Source of the DNA: Bacteroidales bacterium
Lineage (GTDB): Bacteria; Bacteroidota; Bacteroidia; Bacteroidales; UBA7960
DNA length: 23,708 nucleotides
Reading direction: 5' to 3'
Assembly (NCBI GenBank): GCA_007124575.1
Contig: SLEW01000199.1
Location: forward strand, 1 to 23,708
This document shows positions 1-9,052 of the stretch, one piece after another. A program made the position numbers and the translations under genes. How positions within the stretch are numbered: the stretch's first letter is position 1; each line of letters opens with the position of its first letter. The notes under the pieces were generated by a model. It did not search any database. It saw nothing but the letters and a program-made list of their open reading frames with translations, and had not been told where the DNA came from.

Positions 1-1803
1 GACAGCCTTATCTATGCTGCCACCAACGCCGGACTGCTTTATGCGGATGCCGGAACCGCCAACCTGGCCGATTATCGAAACTGGAACCGCATGGAGGTCA
101 CACGGGATGATGATGAGACCTTTCATTTTGCCGTGTCGCATGCCGGAAAAGTCTTTGTTTCCCGCGAAGGGCCTGACGACGACATCCTGCTTTTCCACGA
201 TGGCACCGACTGGATCGAACTGGCTCCTCCTGGTGGTTTCGATGACAGCACCATCCGGTATGTCCGAAGCAGCGATGACAGGCTTATTGTGGCCTCAGGA
301 AAAAGACTTGATGTTTTTGATCACAACCTGGACATCGTAAAGCAGCTCGACTCTTACTATGCAGGTGACCCAACACCACAGGATGCATTATATGATTCTG
401 AAGGAGGACTCTGGATTGCTGATAACGGCCGCGGACTCGTGAAGCAGCACGGACCGCAAAGCTATGAGCAGATCGTACTGGAGGGCATGGACTACCCGAA
501 TGCCTTCAGCCTTGATGCCTCCGATGGCAGGATTTGGGTAGCACCCGGCGGAAAATCATACATTGGATCCAACGAATGGAATCAACATGGATATTATTTC
601 TTTGAGAATGGGAAATGGACCAGATACAGGCGCTCACAGTTTCCCGTCCTGGATAATGTCACAGACATCGTCGACATAACTGTTGACCCCTCAAACCCCC
701 AAAGAGCCTATGCGTCGGCCTGGTTTGGCGGCCTTGCCGTGGTAGGCACTGAAGGCGTCATCCACCTTTACGATGAAACAAACAGCACGTTGCAAAAAAG
801 ATCCGGACTGGACGACTACCTCAGAGTAGGTGGCGCGGCCGTAGACCGCGACGGTAATGTATGGGTTACCAATTCAGAAACAGACCATCCCCTATCGGTA
901 AAACTGCCTGACGGCGAATGGAAGGCCTTTGGCAGCGGTGGCACCTTTGGAGCACAAACCACGGTAGGCAACCTCATCATCGACAACCATGGCCAGAAAT
1001 GGGTAAACCTCCATGGAAATGGCCTATTCCTGTTCAAAGAGCATACACTGGCTCATACAAACAGTTTCGATGCACGAAGGCTTGGAACCCAGTCAGGTAA
1101 CGGCGGTCTGCCTTCGAGCAGGGTGCACAGCATGGCTGTAGATCACAATGGTTATGTTTGGATCGGCACGGCAGAGGGCGTCGGAGTATTTTACTCACCA
1201 GGAAGGGCTTTTGATGGTGATGCCTTTGATGCCCACCGCATCATCGTGGAACAGGAAGATGGCTTTGCAGGATACCTGCTGGAGACAGAAACAGTAACCG
1301 CCATCACCGTGGATGGCTCAAACAAAAAGTGGTTTGGCACAGAACGCTCAGGAGCATTCCTTCTTTCGGCCGACGGGCGGGAGACCATCTTTCACTTCAA
1401 CGAAGGCAATAGCCCGCTTCCGTCAAACAACATCCTCGACATTGCCGTAAACGAAAAAAACGGGGAGGTCTTCTTTGCCACAGACAGAGGCCTCGCATCA
1501 TATCGCGGGTTTGCCACCGAGGCAGGAATACGGCATAGTGATGATGTGTATGCTTATCCCAACCCGGTTAGAAGAGGATACGACGGATACATTGCCGTAA
1601 AAGGCCTGGTCAGAAATGCCAATGTAAAGATTACAGATATCAGCGGAAACCTAGTATGGGAAACGGTAGCCGAGGGTGGCCAGGCCATATGGAACGGCCA
1701 GGACCTCCGGGGCCGCAGACCCTCCACCGGCGTGTATCTGGTGTTCTCTACCAATGATGATGGCGAAGAAACCATGGTTACCAAAATTATGTTCATGAAC
1801 TAA
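1..1803 (+). CDS. porZ: PorZ-like T9SS beta-propeller protein, 5' end outside window
   Basis: Open in frame 1 from the first base, so the start lies upstream; about 600 residues are visible. Several propeller-blade repeats of the form D-x-x-G-x-x-W-[IV] can be read, for example GGLWIADNGRGL, GNVWVTNSE, GYVWIGTAEGVGVF and KKWFGTERSGAF. The end is a T9SS type A sorting-type domain: YAYPNPVRRG, then VKITDISGNLVWE, GGQAIWNGQDLRGR and STGVYLVFS. That whole C-terminal pattern is the one I associate with PorZ, the surface component that, in Porphyromonas gingivalis, works with the PorU sortase to attach anionic LPS to secreted proteins. Established knowledge supplies the role; the sequence shows the propeller plus C-terminal domain. 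recO follows after 9 nt, so the two are probably co-transcribed. Alternative: another two-component-regulator-type propeller protein carrying a T9SS signal. Confidence 0.85.
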   Translation, partial: DSLIYAATNAGLLYADAGTANLADYRNWNRMEVTRDDDETFHFAVSHAGKVFVSREGPDDDILLFHDGTDWIELAPPGGFDDSTIRYVRSSDDRLIVASGKRLDVFDHNLDIVKQLDSYYAGDPTPQDALYDSEGGLWIADNGRGLVKQHGPQSYEQIVLEGMDYPNAFSLDASDGRIWVAPGGKSYIGSNEWNQHGYYFFENGKWTRYRRSQFPVLDNVTDIVDITVDPSNPQRAYASAWFGGLAVVGTEGVIHLYDETNSTLQKRSGLDDYLRVGGAAVDRDGNVWVTNSETDHPLSVKLPDGEWKAFGSGGTFGAQTTVGNLIIDNHGQKWVNLHGNGLFLFKEHTLAHTNSFDARRLGTQSGNGGLPSSRVHSMAVDHNGYVWIGTAEGVGVFYSPGRAFDGDAFDAHRIIVEQEDGFAGYLLETETVTAITVDGSNKKWFGTERSGAFLLSADGRETIFHFNEGNSPLPSNNILDIAVNEKNGEVFFATDRGLASYRGFATEAGIRHSDDVYAYPNPVRRGYDGYIAVKGLVRNANVKITDISGNLVWETVAEGGQAIWNGQDLRGRRPSTGVYLVFSTNDDGEETMVTKIMFMN

Positions 1804-1812
1804 CCTGCCGGC

Positions 1813-2544
1813 ATGATCTGCAGCACCGAGGGCCTCGTGATCAATGCCATAAAATATGGCGAAACAAGCATCATCTCAAATGTCTTTACCAGGGAGCTGG
1901 GCACGCAGGCTTACCTGGTACGCGGTGTAAGGAAGTCTAAATCCAAAAGGAAACAATACCTTTTTCAGCCGCTTACCCTCGTGCACATGGTAGCCTCCCA
2001 TAAAGAAAAGGCCAACCTTAACCACATCAAAGAGATACAACTCCTTGACGCCTATCACACCATACCAGAACAGATAGAGAAAACAAGCCTGGCCATCTTT
2101 TTGTCTGAAATCCTTTCTCACGCACTAAGAAACCAGGAGGCCAATGAAACCTTGTTTCTTTTTCTGAGAAAAGCCCTGCTCCATCTGGACGCCACCACAA
2201 AACCAGTAACTAACTACCACCTCGTATTCCTTTTGAAGCTCAGTAAATTCCTGGGCTTCCAGCCAAGAAACAATTACGACAGCAGGCATTGCTTTTTTAA
2301 CCTCCGGGAGGGCGTTTTTCAGACCATGGGAGATGGACAGAACCCGATTATTCTCAACAAGCAGGAAAGCCAGGCCTTCTCGACTATCGCCGGTTCAACG
2401 CTGGAAGACCAGGATAAGCTTTTAATACCTAAAAACCTGCGAAAAGCACTGTTGCAAAAAACCATCGACTACTACCGGCACCACCTGGCCGGCATGCCGG
2501 AAATCAAGTCACATAGTGTGCTGGAAACCATATTCACCGGCTAG
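1813..2544 (+). CDS. recO: DNA repair protein RecO
   Basis: 243 residues, the usual length for RecO. The N-terminal ~80 residues fit the RecO OB-fold (GLVINAIKYGETSIISNVFT, then GTQAYLVRGVRKSKSK), followed by the helical C-terminal half with the conserved FNLREGVF stretch near residue 170. RecO anneals single strands and, with RecR, loads RecA onto SSB-covered DNA in RecF-pathway gap repair. The four-Cys zinc finger found in some RecO proteins is absent, with only one Cys near residue 165; this is common in divergent RecO proteins. The ATG lies 9 nt after the porZ stop with no clear ribosome binding site, so expression probably depends on the upstream gene. Confidence 0.9.
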   Translation: MICSTEGLVINAIKYGETSIISNVFTRELGTQAYLVRGVRKSKSKRKQYLFQPLTLVHMVASHKEKANLNHIKEIQLLDAYHTIPEQIEKTSLAIFLSEILSHALRNQEANETLFLFLRKALLHLDATTKPVTNYHLVFLLKLSKFLGFQPRNNYDSRHCFFNLREGVFQTMGDGQNPIILNKQESQAFSTIAGSTLEDQDKLLIPKNLRKALLQKTIDYYRHHLAGMPEIKSHSVLETIFTG

Positions 2545-2578
2545 TGTCGTGTCAATACTATTGTGTCGGTTAAGTCGC

Positions 2579-2611
2579 GGAGGTTTTTTCTCAGCTCAAA
2601 AAAGACCCTCC
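2579..2611. terminator. Probable bidirectional terminator between recO and the amylase gene
   Basis: The two genes converge here. An imperfect inverted repeat has arms GGAGGTTTTTT (2579-2589) and AAAAAAGACCCTCC (2598-2611), with three unpaired bases GAC and an 8-nt loop. On the minus strand a second short dyad, CCGGTAT/ATGCCGG (2611-2629), comes just before the AGGGTCTTTTTT tract. Both would give hairpins with U-rich arms. This is inferred from sequence symmetry alone. Confidence 0.4.
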
Positions 2612-2657
2612 GGCATGCTGTATACCGGAAATCACGTCTAAAAAAAAACAGCCACGA

Positions 2658-4535
2658 TTAGTAAAGCTGCAACACAACACCCGTGTTTGCATCGATAGAC
2701 CAGGTATCAAAGCTGTCGTACACCTCACCGGTAAGCACATCTTCTGCTGCCCGGCGACCATCCCAGCCTTCCCGGAAACGATCCAGCTCGAGCAGCACGT
2801 CGGTGTCGTTATTATTCATGATAACCATCACGGTATCCTCTTCATCATACCTGAAGTACACATATATATTGTCTTCCGGGACAAACTGCAACAGCCAGCC
2901 ATTATAGACGGCGGGAGTGGCACTCCTGAAATGTAACAGTTTTGTGATGTGGTCCACGATCATGTTTTGCTCGTCAGTACGCTCATCCCTGTTAAACTTG
3001 TTAACAGGATCATCAGGCCATCCGCCAGGGAAGTTGGTACGCAACTCCCCGTGCCCGTCATGTTCATAGCCCGTTTCAAGCAGTTCAACGCCCGTATATA
3101 CCTGCGGGATACCCCGTGTGGTGAACAGAAAGGTCAGGGCCATCTTTAATTTCTCCAAATCTTCATCCACCCGGGTAAAGATCCGGTCTGTGTCGTGGTT
3201 GTCACCAAAAATCACCAGATTGTAAGGGTCAGGATAGAGGAAGTCCTGAGCAAGCGTGTTATACAGACGCATCATACCTGTAGACCAGCCCTGCTCCTCA
3301 TTGAATGCAAGACCTATGTCATCATACAATGCAAAGTCAAACACCGAAGGAAAATGTGAGTCATACCCGTCGTGGTTGGCTTTGCCGCCCTGATAATAGC
3401 TTACCATGGCGGGAATGCCCAGCCAGGCTTCGCCGATGATCATGAAATATGGGTATTCATGCAGAATATAGTTCGCCCAGTCCGACATAAAAAACCGGTC
3501 GGCATAGGGCTGCGTGTCCATACGGATGGCCTGGATGCCTGCATATTCTATCCACCAAACGCTATTCTGCTTCAGATAATGTGCCAGAAGACGGTTTTGC
3601 TGATTCAGATCAGGCATGTTGGTGTCAAACCACCCCTTTACCATCCGGTCGTAATCATATTGCGACCCGTGCGGATCTGTAATAGTTGTCATGCGGTAGG
3701 TGGTACGCGTAAACCCATTCCACATGTTGAGCCAGTCCTGCGAAGGGAGATCTTCCATCCACCAGTGATGATGTCCGCAATGGTTCAGGATAAGGTCTTT
3801 AATGATTTTTATGTCCCGCGCCCCGGCCTCTTCAATAAGTTGCAGATAGGCCTCGTTTCCGCCGAATCGTGCATCGACATTATAGAAATCTGTAATGGCA
3901 TAGCCATGATAGCTGTATCTGGGCTGATCATTTTCCAAAACAGGATTAAGCCATATAGACGTAAAGCCCATGTCAGCGATATGGTCAATATGATCAATAA
4001 CGCCCTGGATGTCTCCGCCATGCCTGCCGTCGGGGTTATCACGGTTGCTTTGTTCCAGCATGTCCGGCTGGTTATCAAGTGATGGATCGCCGTTGGCAAA
4101 ACGGTCAGGCATGAGAAGGTACATAGCATCAGACACATTCACGCCCTCCCTGTAACGGCTGCCGGGTTCCCGCTCCCTGAGTTCATAATTATATACATAG
4201 ACCTGTTCACCATCCCTCAGAAATTGGACCGGGAAGCTGCCCGGCACGGCATCTTCTATGTCGAGATAGATAAACAGGTAGTTGGGGCTCTCCACCGCCA
4301 CCACCTCTTTTATGGTTACACCCGGATAATCGATCTCCACGCGTGCATGACCGATCCCTTCACCATACGCCATGAGTTGCAGCTCGCTGTGCATCATGTC
4401 TGTCCACCAGAAAGGTGGCTCCATGCGCTCAGGCTCACCTGCAGCATAAAGCGGTACTGTCAGGGAAAGAACAAAGGAAAAAACAACTATGCGCAACATG
4501 GCGGCGCGCCATGATCTCAAAAAATGTACGTTCAT
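2658..4535 (-). CDS. Secreted GH13 alpha-amylase, SusA/neopullulanase-like
   Basis: 625 residues. A signal peptide (hydrophobic residues about 13-30, ending PLYAA) without a lipobox Cys predicts a periplasmic enzyme. An N-terminal beta-sandwich of the cyclomaltodextrinase type (PPFWWTDM, ELQLMAYG) is followed by a GH13 barrel. Region I is DLILNHCG, region II GIQAIRMDT with nucleophile Asp340, region III IIGEAW with acid/base Glu369, and region IV FGDNHD with Asp448; all catalytic residues are present. Length and sequence resemble SusA of Bacteroides thetaiotaomicron, which cleaves malto-oligosaccharides and pullulan in the periplasm. No SusC/SusD, regulator or other glycan gene is nearby. The gene lies 11 nt downstream of a nuclease gene, which tells nothing about its role. 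Translation could instead begin at Met13, giving a more compact signal peptide. Confidence 0.92.
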   Translation of the reverse strand: MNVHFLRSWRAAMLRIVVFSFVLSLTVPLYAAGEPERMEPPFWWTDMMHSELQLMAYGEGIGHARVEIDYPGVTIKEVVAVESPNYLFIYLDIEDAVPGSFPVQFLRDGEQVYVYNYELREREPGSRYREGVNVSDAMYLLMPDRFANGDPSLDNQPDMLEQSNRDNPDGRHGGDIQGVIDHIDHIADMGFTSIWLNPVLENDQPRYSYHGYAITDFYNVDARFGGNEAYLQLIEEAGARDIKIIKDLILNHCGHHHWWMEDLPSQDWLNMWNGFTRTTYRMTTITDPHGSQYDYDRMVKGWFDTNMPDLNQQNRLLAHYLKQNSVWWIEYAGIQAIRMDTQPYADRFFMSDWANYILHEYPYFMIIGEAWLGIPAMVSYYQGGKANHDGYDSHFPSVFDFALYDDIGLAFNEEQGWSTGMMRLYNTLAQDFLYPDPYNLVIFGDNHDTDRIFTRVDEDLEKLKMALTFLFTTRGIPQVYTGVELLETGYEHDGHGELRTNFPGGWPDDPVNKFNRDERTDEQNMIVDHITKLLHFRSATPAVYNGWLLQFVPEDNIYVYFRYDEEDTVMVIMNNNDTDVLLELDRFREGWDGRRAAEDVLTGEVYDSFDTWSIDANTGVVLQLY

Positions 4536-4546
4536 CTCTTTATGTT

Positions 4547-5401
4547 TTAGGTTGACAGGTCAGCGCCTGATATCAGGTCCTCTATTTCACTGATCACTTT
4601 CTTTTTCACGCCGGGTTTAAGGCCGATATTATCCAGCAGCCCTTGCTGCTTGAGCAGCTGACGGCACAGCACCACATCTTTTTCAAGTAGGGCCTGTTTC
4701 TGTTTTCTGTTAAGATGCGTTAGCACGGTGACCGGAAACAAGCCGGTTTCCTCTATCATGTCTTTGAGTCCTTCCTTTCGAGGGTAGTCCCAGCTCACCA
4801 TGCGCAGGCCTACACACCGGGCATAATCCATAGCGTCTTCCGTGAAACGTGTGTTGGTAAACACCCATCCGTGGAAGCTCCGCTTATCCAATCCGGGAGA
4901 CGATTTCCAGCGTTCTTCAATATCCCTGAAGCGTGAATGAATATATAGGGGAACACGCACGTTGCAGTATTTACCCTGGCTGTTGTAGTACTTGCATTCA
5001 ACCATGAACTGCTGGTGGTCATTGTGGGCAACCACATCCACTTCGTGCTTTATACATTGACCCTGTATCATCTTGCCCACTTCGATCTCATACCCCATAT
5101 GTGCAAGCAGCTGCCCCACAAAATGCTCAAATGGATACCCGGAAGGGCCCAGCTCCATAATGGCTTTTTTAAGACTGTATCTTGCCGCCGTACCACGCTG
5201 CAGCTTTCTTAAGATCTGAAATGCCTTCCGGTATACAGCCGAAGTGGTCATCCCGTCTTCGAGTACAGGCCTGATGCCCTTCTCCACCTCTTTGGCCAGC
5301 TTAGGTGATGCACCTGCCCTGCGCAAAGAAGCATGCAGCTTGTCCGGATCAAATGCTTCCTTCTCGCCGGACTGCTTCCTGATAATCACTTTCTTCGTCA
5401 T
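4547..5401 (-). CDS. ATP-cone / Mrr-type restriction endonuclease-like protein
   Basis: 284 residues from the chosen ATG at 5401; the frame stays open to 5473, but those residues look like translated leader and MTKKVIIRKQSG is a typical ATP-cone start. Residues 1-85 form the ATP-cone, the nucleotide-sensing module best known from ribonucleotide reductase and NrdR. Residues about 88-205 form a PD-(D/E)XK nuclease core of the Mrr type: Glu92 in PFEHFVGQLL, Asp122 in HEVDVVAH and Glu135-x-Lys137 in FMVECKYY, so the active site appears intact. The last ~45 residues (LLDNIGLKPGVKKKV) look like a helix-hairpin-helix DNA-binding element. No methyltransferase is adjacent, which argues against a classical restriction-modification pair. 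It could be a modification-dependent nuclease or a repair enzyme; the target is unknown. It is the first gene of a probable two-gene transcript with the amylase. Confidence 0.8.
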   Translation of the reverse strand: MTKKVIIRKQSGEKEAFDPDKLHASLRRAGASPKLAKEVEKGIRPVLEDGMTTSAVYRKAFQILRKLQRGTAARYSLKKAIMELGPSGYPFEHFVGQLLAHMGYEIEVGKMIQGQCIKHEVDVVAHNDHQQFMVECKYYNSQGKYCNVRVPLYIHSRFRDIEERWKSSPGLDKRSFHGWVFTNTRFTEDAMDYARCVGLRMVSWDYPRKEGLKDMIEETGLFPVTVLTHLNRKQKQALLEKDVVLCRQLLKQQGLLDNIGLKPGVKKKVISEIEDLISGADLST

Positions 5402-5558
5402 AAAATGCCAAAAAAATTTATAGGAATGTAAAAATACGTTTTTTTTCCAAAAAGGCCATCTCGACGTCAGCATAAATGCCGATCAGGACAAGTACAAGAT
5501 GAGCCATGCCATTTCCTAAGTTTCTCTTATCTTTATCCCATCCCAACGGCCACTATTT

Positions 5559-8500
5559 ATGTCGAAAAATTTCCATGTTTATAAGTCCGCAGCAGGCAGC
5601 GGCAAGACCTACACCCTGGTCAAAGAGTATCTGAAGCTGGTGCTGACGGACCCTGGCCGGTTCCGGCATATCCTGGCCATCACATTTACCAATGCTGCGG
5701 CAGCCGAGATGAAAGCGCGCATCATCGAGTCTCTGGGAGCCATATCCAAAGCCAAAAACCCCGGCAATAAAGACGGACAAAATCTTCTGGCGGGCATCAT
5801 CCGGGACATTGAACAGGACCGTCCGGAAGTGGCTGTCTCAGAAAACCAACTGATCACCAACGCCACCGGGGTGCTGAAACAGATCCTGCATCAATACACC
5901 GATTTTGCAGTAAGCACCATCGACAGCTTTGTGCATAAGGTAATCCGCTCGTTTGCCTTCGACCTGCACATCCCTTATAATGTTGAGGTAGAGCTTGACA
6001 CAGAGCGCCTGCTGAACCAGGCAACAGACATGCTGATTAAAAGGGCGGGGCAAGACAAAATGCTGACCCGGCTACTGATAAACTTCATCCTCTCACAGGC
6101 CGACGATGAGCAGGACACCCGGATAGAAAACAAGATCACTAAGCTGGCTTTCAATTTAGTAGATGAAGACAGCATTCCTTATGTTGAGAAATTAACGGAA
6201 GTTCCCCTGGAGGTATTCCGTGAGGTAGCCGACAAGCTTCGCAGGTCTGTCCTGGCATTTGAAAAAAGCATTCAGGCCGAAGCATCTGCAGCCATGGCGC
6301 TTATCCGGGCGAATAATCTTTCAAAAAATGCATTTTACAGGGGTCGCAGCGGCATCGCCACATATTTTGAGCAGATACAGACAGGTCAGATCCGTGAAAA
6401 GATAGAGCCCAACAGCTATGTAGACACAACCATTTCGGAAGACAAATGGTTTGCAGGCAAGGCATCAGATGAAGAGAAAGAGGCCATTGAAGGCATTAAA
6501 GACGCGCTTATCACGCACTTTGAAGCCATTCAGCAGATTGCCGGCAAAGGGCTGGAAACCTACCGGTGCGAGCTGGCTCTTTTGAACACCATATACCCCC
6601 TGGCATTGTTAAGCGAAGTAGAAAAAATGGCAGAAGAGATCAAGACGGAAGAGGTGACTTTGCACATTTCCGATTTCAATAAACGAATCGCCTCGATAAT
6701 TGCAGAACAACCGGTTCCTTTTATTTATGAAAGAATTGGAGAACGGTATCAGCATTACATGATAGACGAGTTCCAGGACACCTCCCTGCTTCAATGGCAA
6801 AACCTCTTACCCCTGGTATCGAATGCCCTGGCAACAGGCCAGATGAGCCTGGTGGTAGGTGATGGCAAACAGGCCATTTACCGTTTCAGAAACGGTGACG
6901 TGGAACAGTTTGCAAGCCTGCCCGGACTCACGGAAGGCATCCGGGGCGTGAATAAGGCTGAATGGCAAGTGGCCCTGCAAAACAACTACCATCAAATTGA
7001 CCTTGATACCAACTGGCGATCGGCGAAAACCGTCGTCGATTTCAACAACCGTTTCTTTGATTTTGCCAAAAACCTGCTCCACGACGAGCTCAAAAGCATT
7101 TACGAAAAAGTAGAACAAAAAGTACGACCGGATAAGCCCCTGGGTTATGTCCGGATCGACTTCCTTGAAGAGTCTGAAAGCCTGGACTATGAGGAGTTAC
7201 AGATAGAAAAAGTATTGTCCTTGATCAACCAGTGCCTCGAGACGGGGCACAAGCTCAGTGATATCACGGTGCTCTGCCGTGCTCATAAGGAAGGCAGCAT
7301 GATCGCCCAGGAGCTTTTGAAACACCATATTCCCGTGATCTCAGAAGAATCTTTGCTGCTGAGCCAGTCCGATGAAGTCAATGTCTTTCTTGCCACACTG
7401 CGGCTTCTGGCAAACCCCCGTGATGCCATCTCAGCTGCAGAGATGATCACCCTCCTGCACCGGTCAGGCCTGCTGAAAACCCGGCTCAGCCTTCATGAGT
7501 GCCTGAAGATGGGCGGGTTTCATTCAGAAAACAGGCATGACAAAACGCATGATCATGCCACTTCAGGCGTCGAAAAAGTCCTGAAGCACCATAGCATAAA
7601 CCTTTCCTTCAAGGATTTCACCCATCTGAACATTTATGACACCTGCGAAACCCTAGTCCGCATATTTTTTTCAGAAACCACGCCGCCCAACCCCTTTGTG
7701 GCCTTCTTTATGAATGCCATCTTCGAATTTACACACCAGCACGCACTAAGCTATGATGACTTCCTGGATTGGTGGGAAGAGAAAGGGGAAAAATACTCCA
7801 TTGTGGTGCCGGAAGGAGTGGAAGCGGTGCAGGTAATGACAGTGCACAAGTCGAAAGGATTACAGTTTCCCGTAGTTATCCATCCCTTTGCACATCAGAA
7901 GCCTAACCGGCTCACCCGCAATGGCCTCTGGACGGATGAGCGGCGCACGGGCATTAAGGGTCTGCCGGCACAGTTCCTCAACATGACCAAAAAGGATCTT
8001 GAAGGAACACCATTTGAGCAAGACCTTGAATGGGAACAGGCTAAAACATTCCTCGACATGCTCAATGCCACCTATGTGGCCTTTACCCGGGCAGTGGAGA
8101 AGCTTTTTGTGATCTCCAAAAACCCAGGGAAGAAGACAGATCCCACAAGTGTGCATGGTATGCTTCATAATTTCCTGAAGGAAATACAACATCCGGCAAC
8201 AAGCGAAAACGCATATGCATTTGGCCAATTTGAGGGGCCTGCCAGAAAAAGTAAAGTGGCCGACACCAAGGTTGAACAACCATTCCAGCGCATGATTTCC
8301 GGGTTATGGAGCCGCAACCTCCGCATGCGCTCCCATCAGCAGGAACGAAGTATCCTTATGGCCGAAAATGACCCCTTGGAACGCGGAAACCTTATACACC
8401 GGGCCATGGAGGATATTCACCATGCAGATGACGTAAAACCCGTAATAAATAAAATGCTGCTCCGCGGAGATGTCAACAAGGAACTTGCAGACAGATGGAC

Positions 8501-8792
8501 AGAAAAAATCCTGCGCATGCTCAAAGAACCCTCGTTGGCACCTTACTTTGAAAAAGGTGCGAAGGTAAAAACGGAAGCAGGCATGTTTGATGAAAACGGG
8601 AAATTATACCGCCCCGACAGGGTGGTCTTTCTTGAAAACGAAACGGCGATCATCGATTATAAATCAGGCCAGGCCCATCAGTCGCACCATAAACAGATGG
8701 AGCAATATGCCGGCATTCTTCTACGCATGGGTTACCCTTCTGTGAAAAAGATTATCATGTACCTGGACCAGGGCGTATCCACAAACCTCTGA
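5559..8792 (+). CDS. AddA/RecB-like UvrD-family helicase with C-terminal nuclease domain
   Basis: 1077 residues. Superfamily 1A helicase motifs appear in order: Walker A SAAGSGKT (10-17), motif Ia ITFTNAAAAEMK (41-52), motif II MIDEFQDTS (401-409), motif III VVGDGKQAIYRFR (432-444), motif V VMTVHKSKGLQFP (about 760) and motif VI YVAFTRAVEKL (about 840). The C-terminus has a RecB/AddA-type PD-(D/E)XK nuclease: GNLIHRAMEDI (about 945), PDRVVF, then IIDYKSG (about 1035) and QMEQYAG. It therefore probably resects double-strand ends for recombination, usually with an AddB-like partner. None is adjacent: the flanks are the divergent nuclease gene and nuoE. A candidate -7 box TATCTTTA (5529-5536, one mismatch) lies 22 nt before the ATG; no Shine-Dalgarno is visible. 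A UvrD-like helicase of other function is less likely because of the nuclease end. Confidence 0.9.
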   Translation: MSKNFHVYKSAAGSGKTYTLVKEYLKLVLTDPGRFRHILAITFTNAAAAEMKARIIESLGAISKAKNPGNKDGQNLLAGIIRDIEQDRPEVAVSENQLITNATGVLKQILHQYTDFAVSTIDSFVHKVIRSFAFDLHIPYNVEVELDTERLLNQATDMLIKRAGQDKMLTRLLINFILSQADDEQDTRIENKITKLAFNLVDEDSIPYVEKLTEVPLEVFREVADKLRRSVLAFEKSIQAEASAAMALIRANNLSKNAFYRGRSGIATYFEQIQTGQIREKIEPNSYVDTTISEDKWFAGKASDEEKEAIEGIKDALITHFEAIQQIAGKGLETYRCELALLNTIYPLALLSEVEKMAEEIKTEEVTLHISDFNKRIASIIAEQPVPFIYERIGERYQHYMIDEFQDTSLLQWQNLLPLVSNALATGQMSLVVGDGKQAIYRFRNGDVEQFASLPGLTEGIRGVNKAEWQVALQNNYHQIDLDTNWRSAKTVVDFNNRFFDFAKNLLHDELKSIYEKVEQKVRPDKPLGYVRIDFLEESESLDYEELQIEKVLSLINQCLETGHKLSDITVLCRAHKEGSMIAQELLKHHIPVISEESLLLSQSDEVNVFLATLRLLANPRDAISAAEMITLLHRSGLLKTRLSLHECLKMGGFHSENRHDKTHDHATSGVEKVLKHHSINLSFKDFTHLNIYDTCETLVRIFFSETTPPNPFVAFFMNAIFEFTHQHALSYDDFLDWWEEKGEKYSIVVPEGVEAVQVMTVHKSKGLQFPVVIHPFAHQKPNRLTRNGLWTDERRTGIKGLPAQFLNMTKKDLEGTPFEQDLEWEQAKTFLDMLNATYVAFTRAVEKLFVISKNPGKKTDPTSVHGMLHNFLKEIQHPATSENAYAFGQFEGPARKSKVADTKVEQPFQRMISGLWSRNLRMRSHQQERSILMAENDPLERGNLIHRAMEDIHHADDVKPVINKMLLRGDVNKELADRWTEKILRMLKEPSLAPYFEKGAKVKTEAGMFDENGKLYRPDRVVFLENETAIIDYKSGQAHQSHHKQMEQYAGILLRMGYPSVKKIIMYLDQGVSTNL

Positions 8793-8905
8793 CCCGATGA
8801 CTGTCTGCAAACACTCATACACCAGGATTCTCGCCTTGCTCCTGACAACGGCGACATCATCACGATAAACACAGTCTAAATAAAAACTGCTGGTTCTCGC
8901 GCATT

Positions 8906-8933
8906 TTGGTATCTAAATAATGCTATATTTTGG
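8906..8933 (+). promoter_or_regulatory. Candidate promoter for the formate dehydrogenase genes
   Basis: TTG at 8906-8908 and TATTTTGG at 8926-8933 (one mismatch to TAnnTTTG) are separated by 17 nt, within the spacing reported for Bacteroidota housekeeping promoters. Transcription would begin about 110 nt before nuoE. The 260-nt gap (8793-9052) otherwise holds only a 13-codon ATG frame at 8972-9013, which I do not consider supported as a gene. Confidence 0.35.
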
Positions 8934-9052
8934 ACAATTATTCGTAATTTGGCAGCGACACTTTCAGGATAATGTCCTTGACCAACCCTGCAGCATGTAT
9001 TTCTGACCATTAACAATGAAGCTCCGCATATACTTATTAAAATCAACCATAC

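Noticed and set aside
3372..4082. Long open frame (236 codons) on the plus strand
   Set aside because: It lies antisense to the GH13 amylase, whose catalytic motifs are all intact; the translation resembles no family and follows from the codon bias of the real gene.
8972..9013. 13-codon frame upstream of nuoE
   Set aside because: Very short, poorly spaced AGGA before the ATG, and no structure or composition suggesting a leader peptide.
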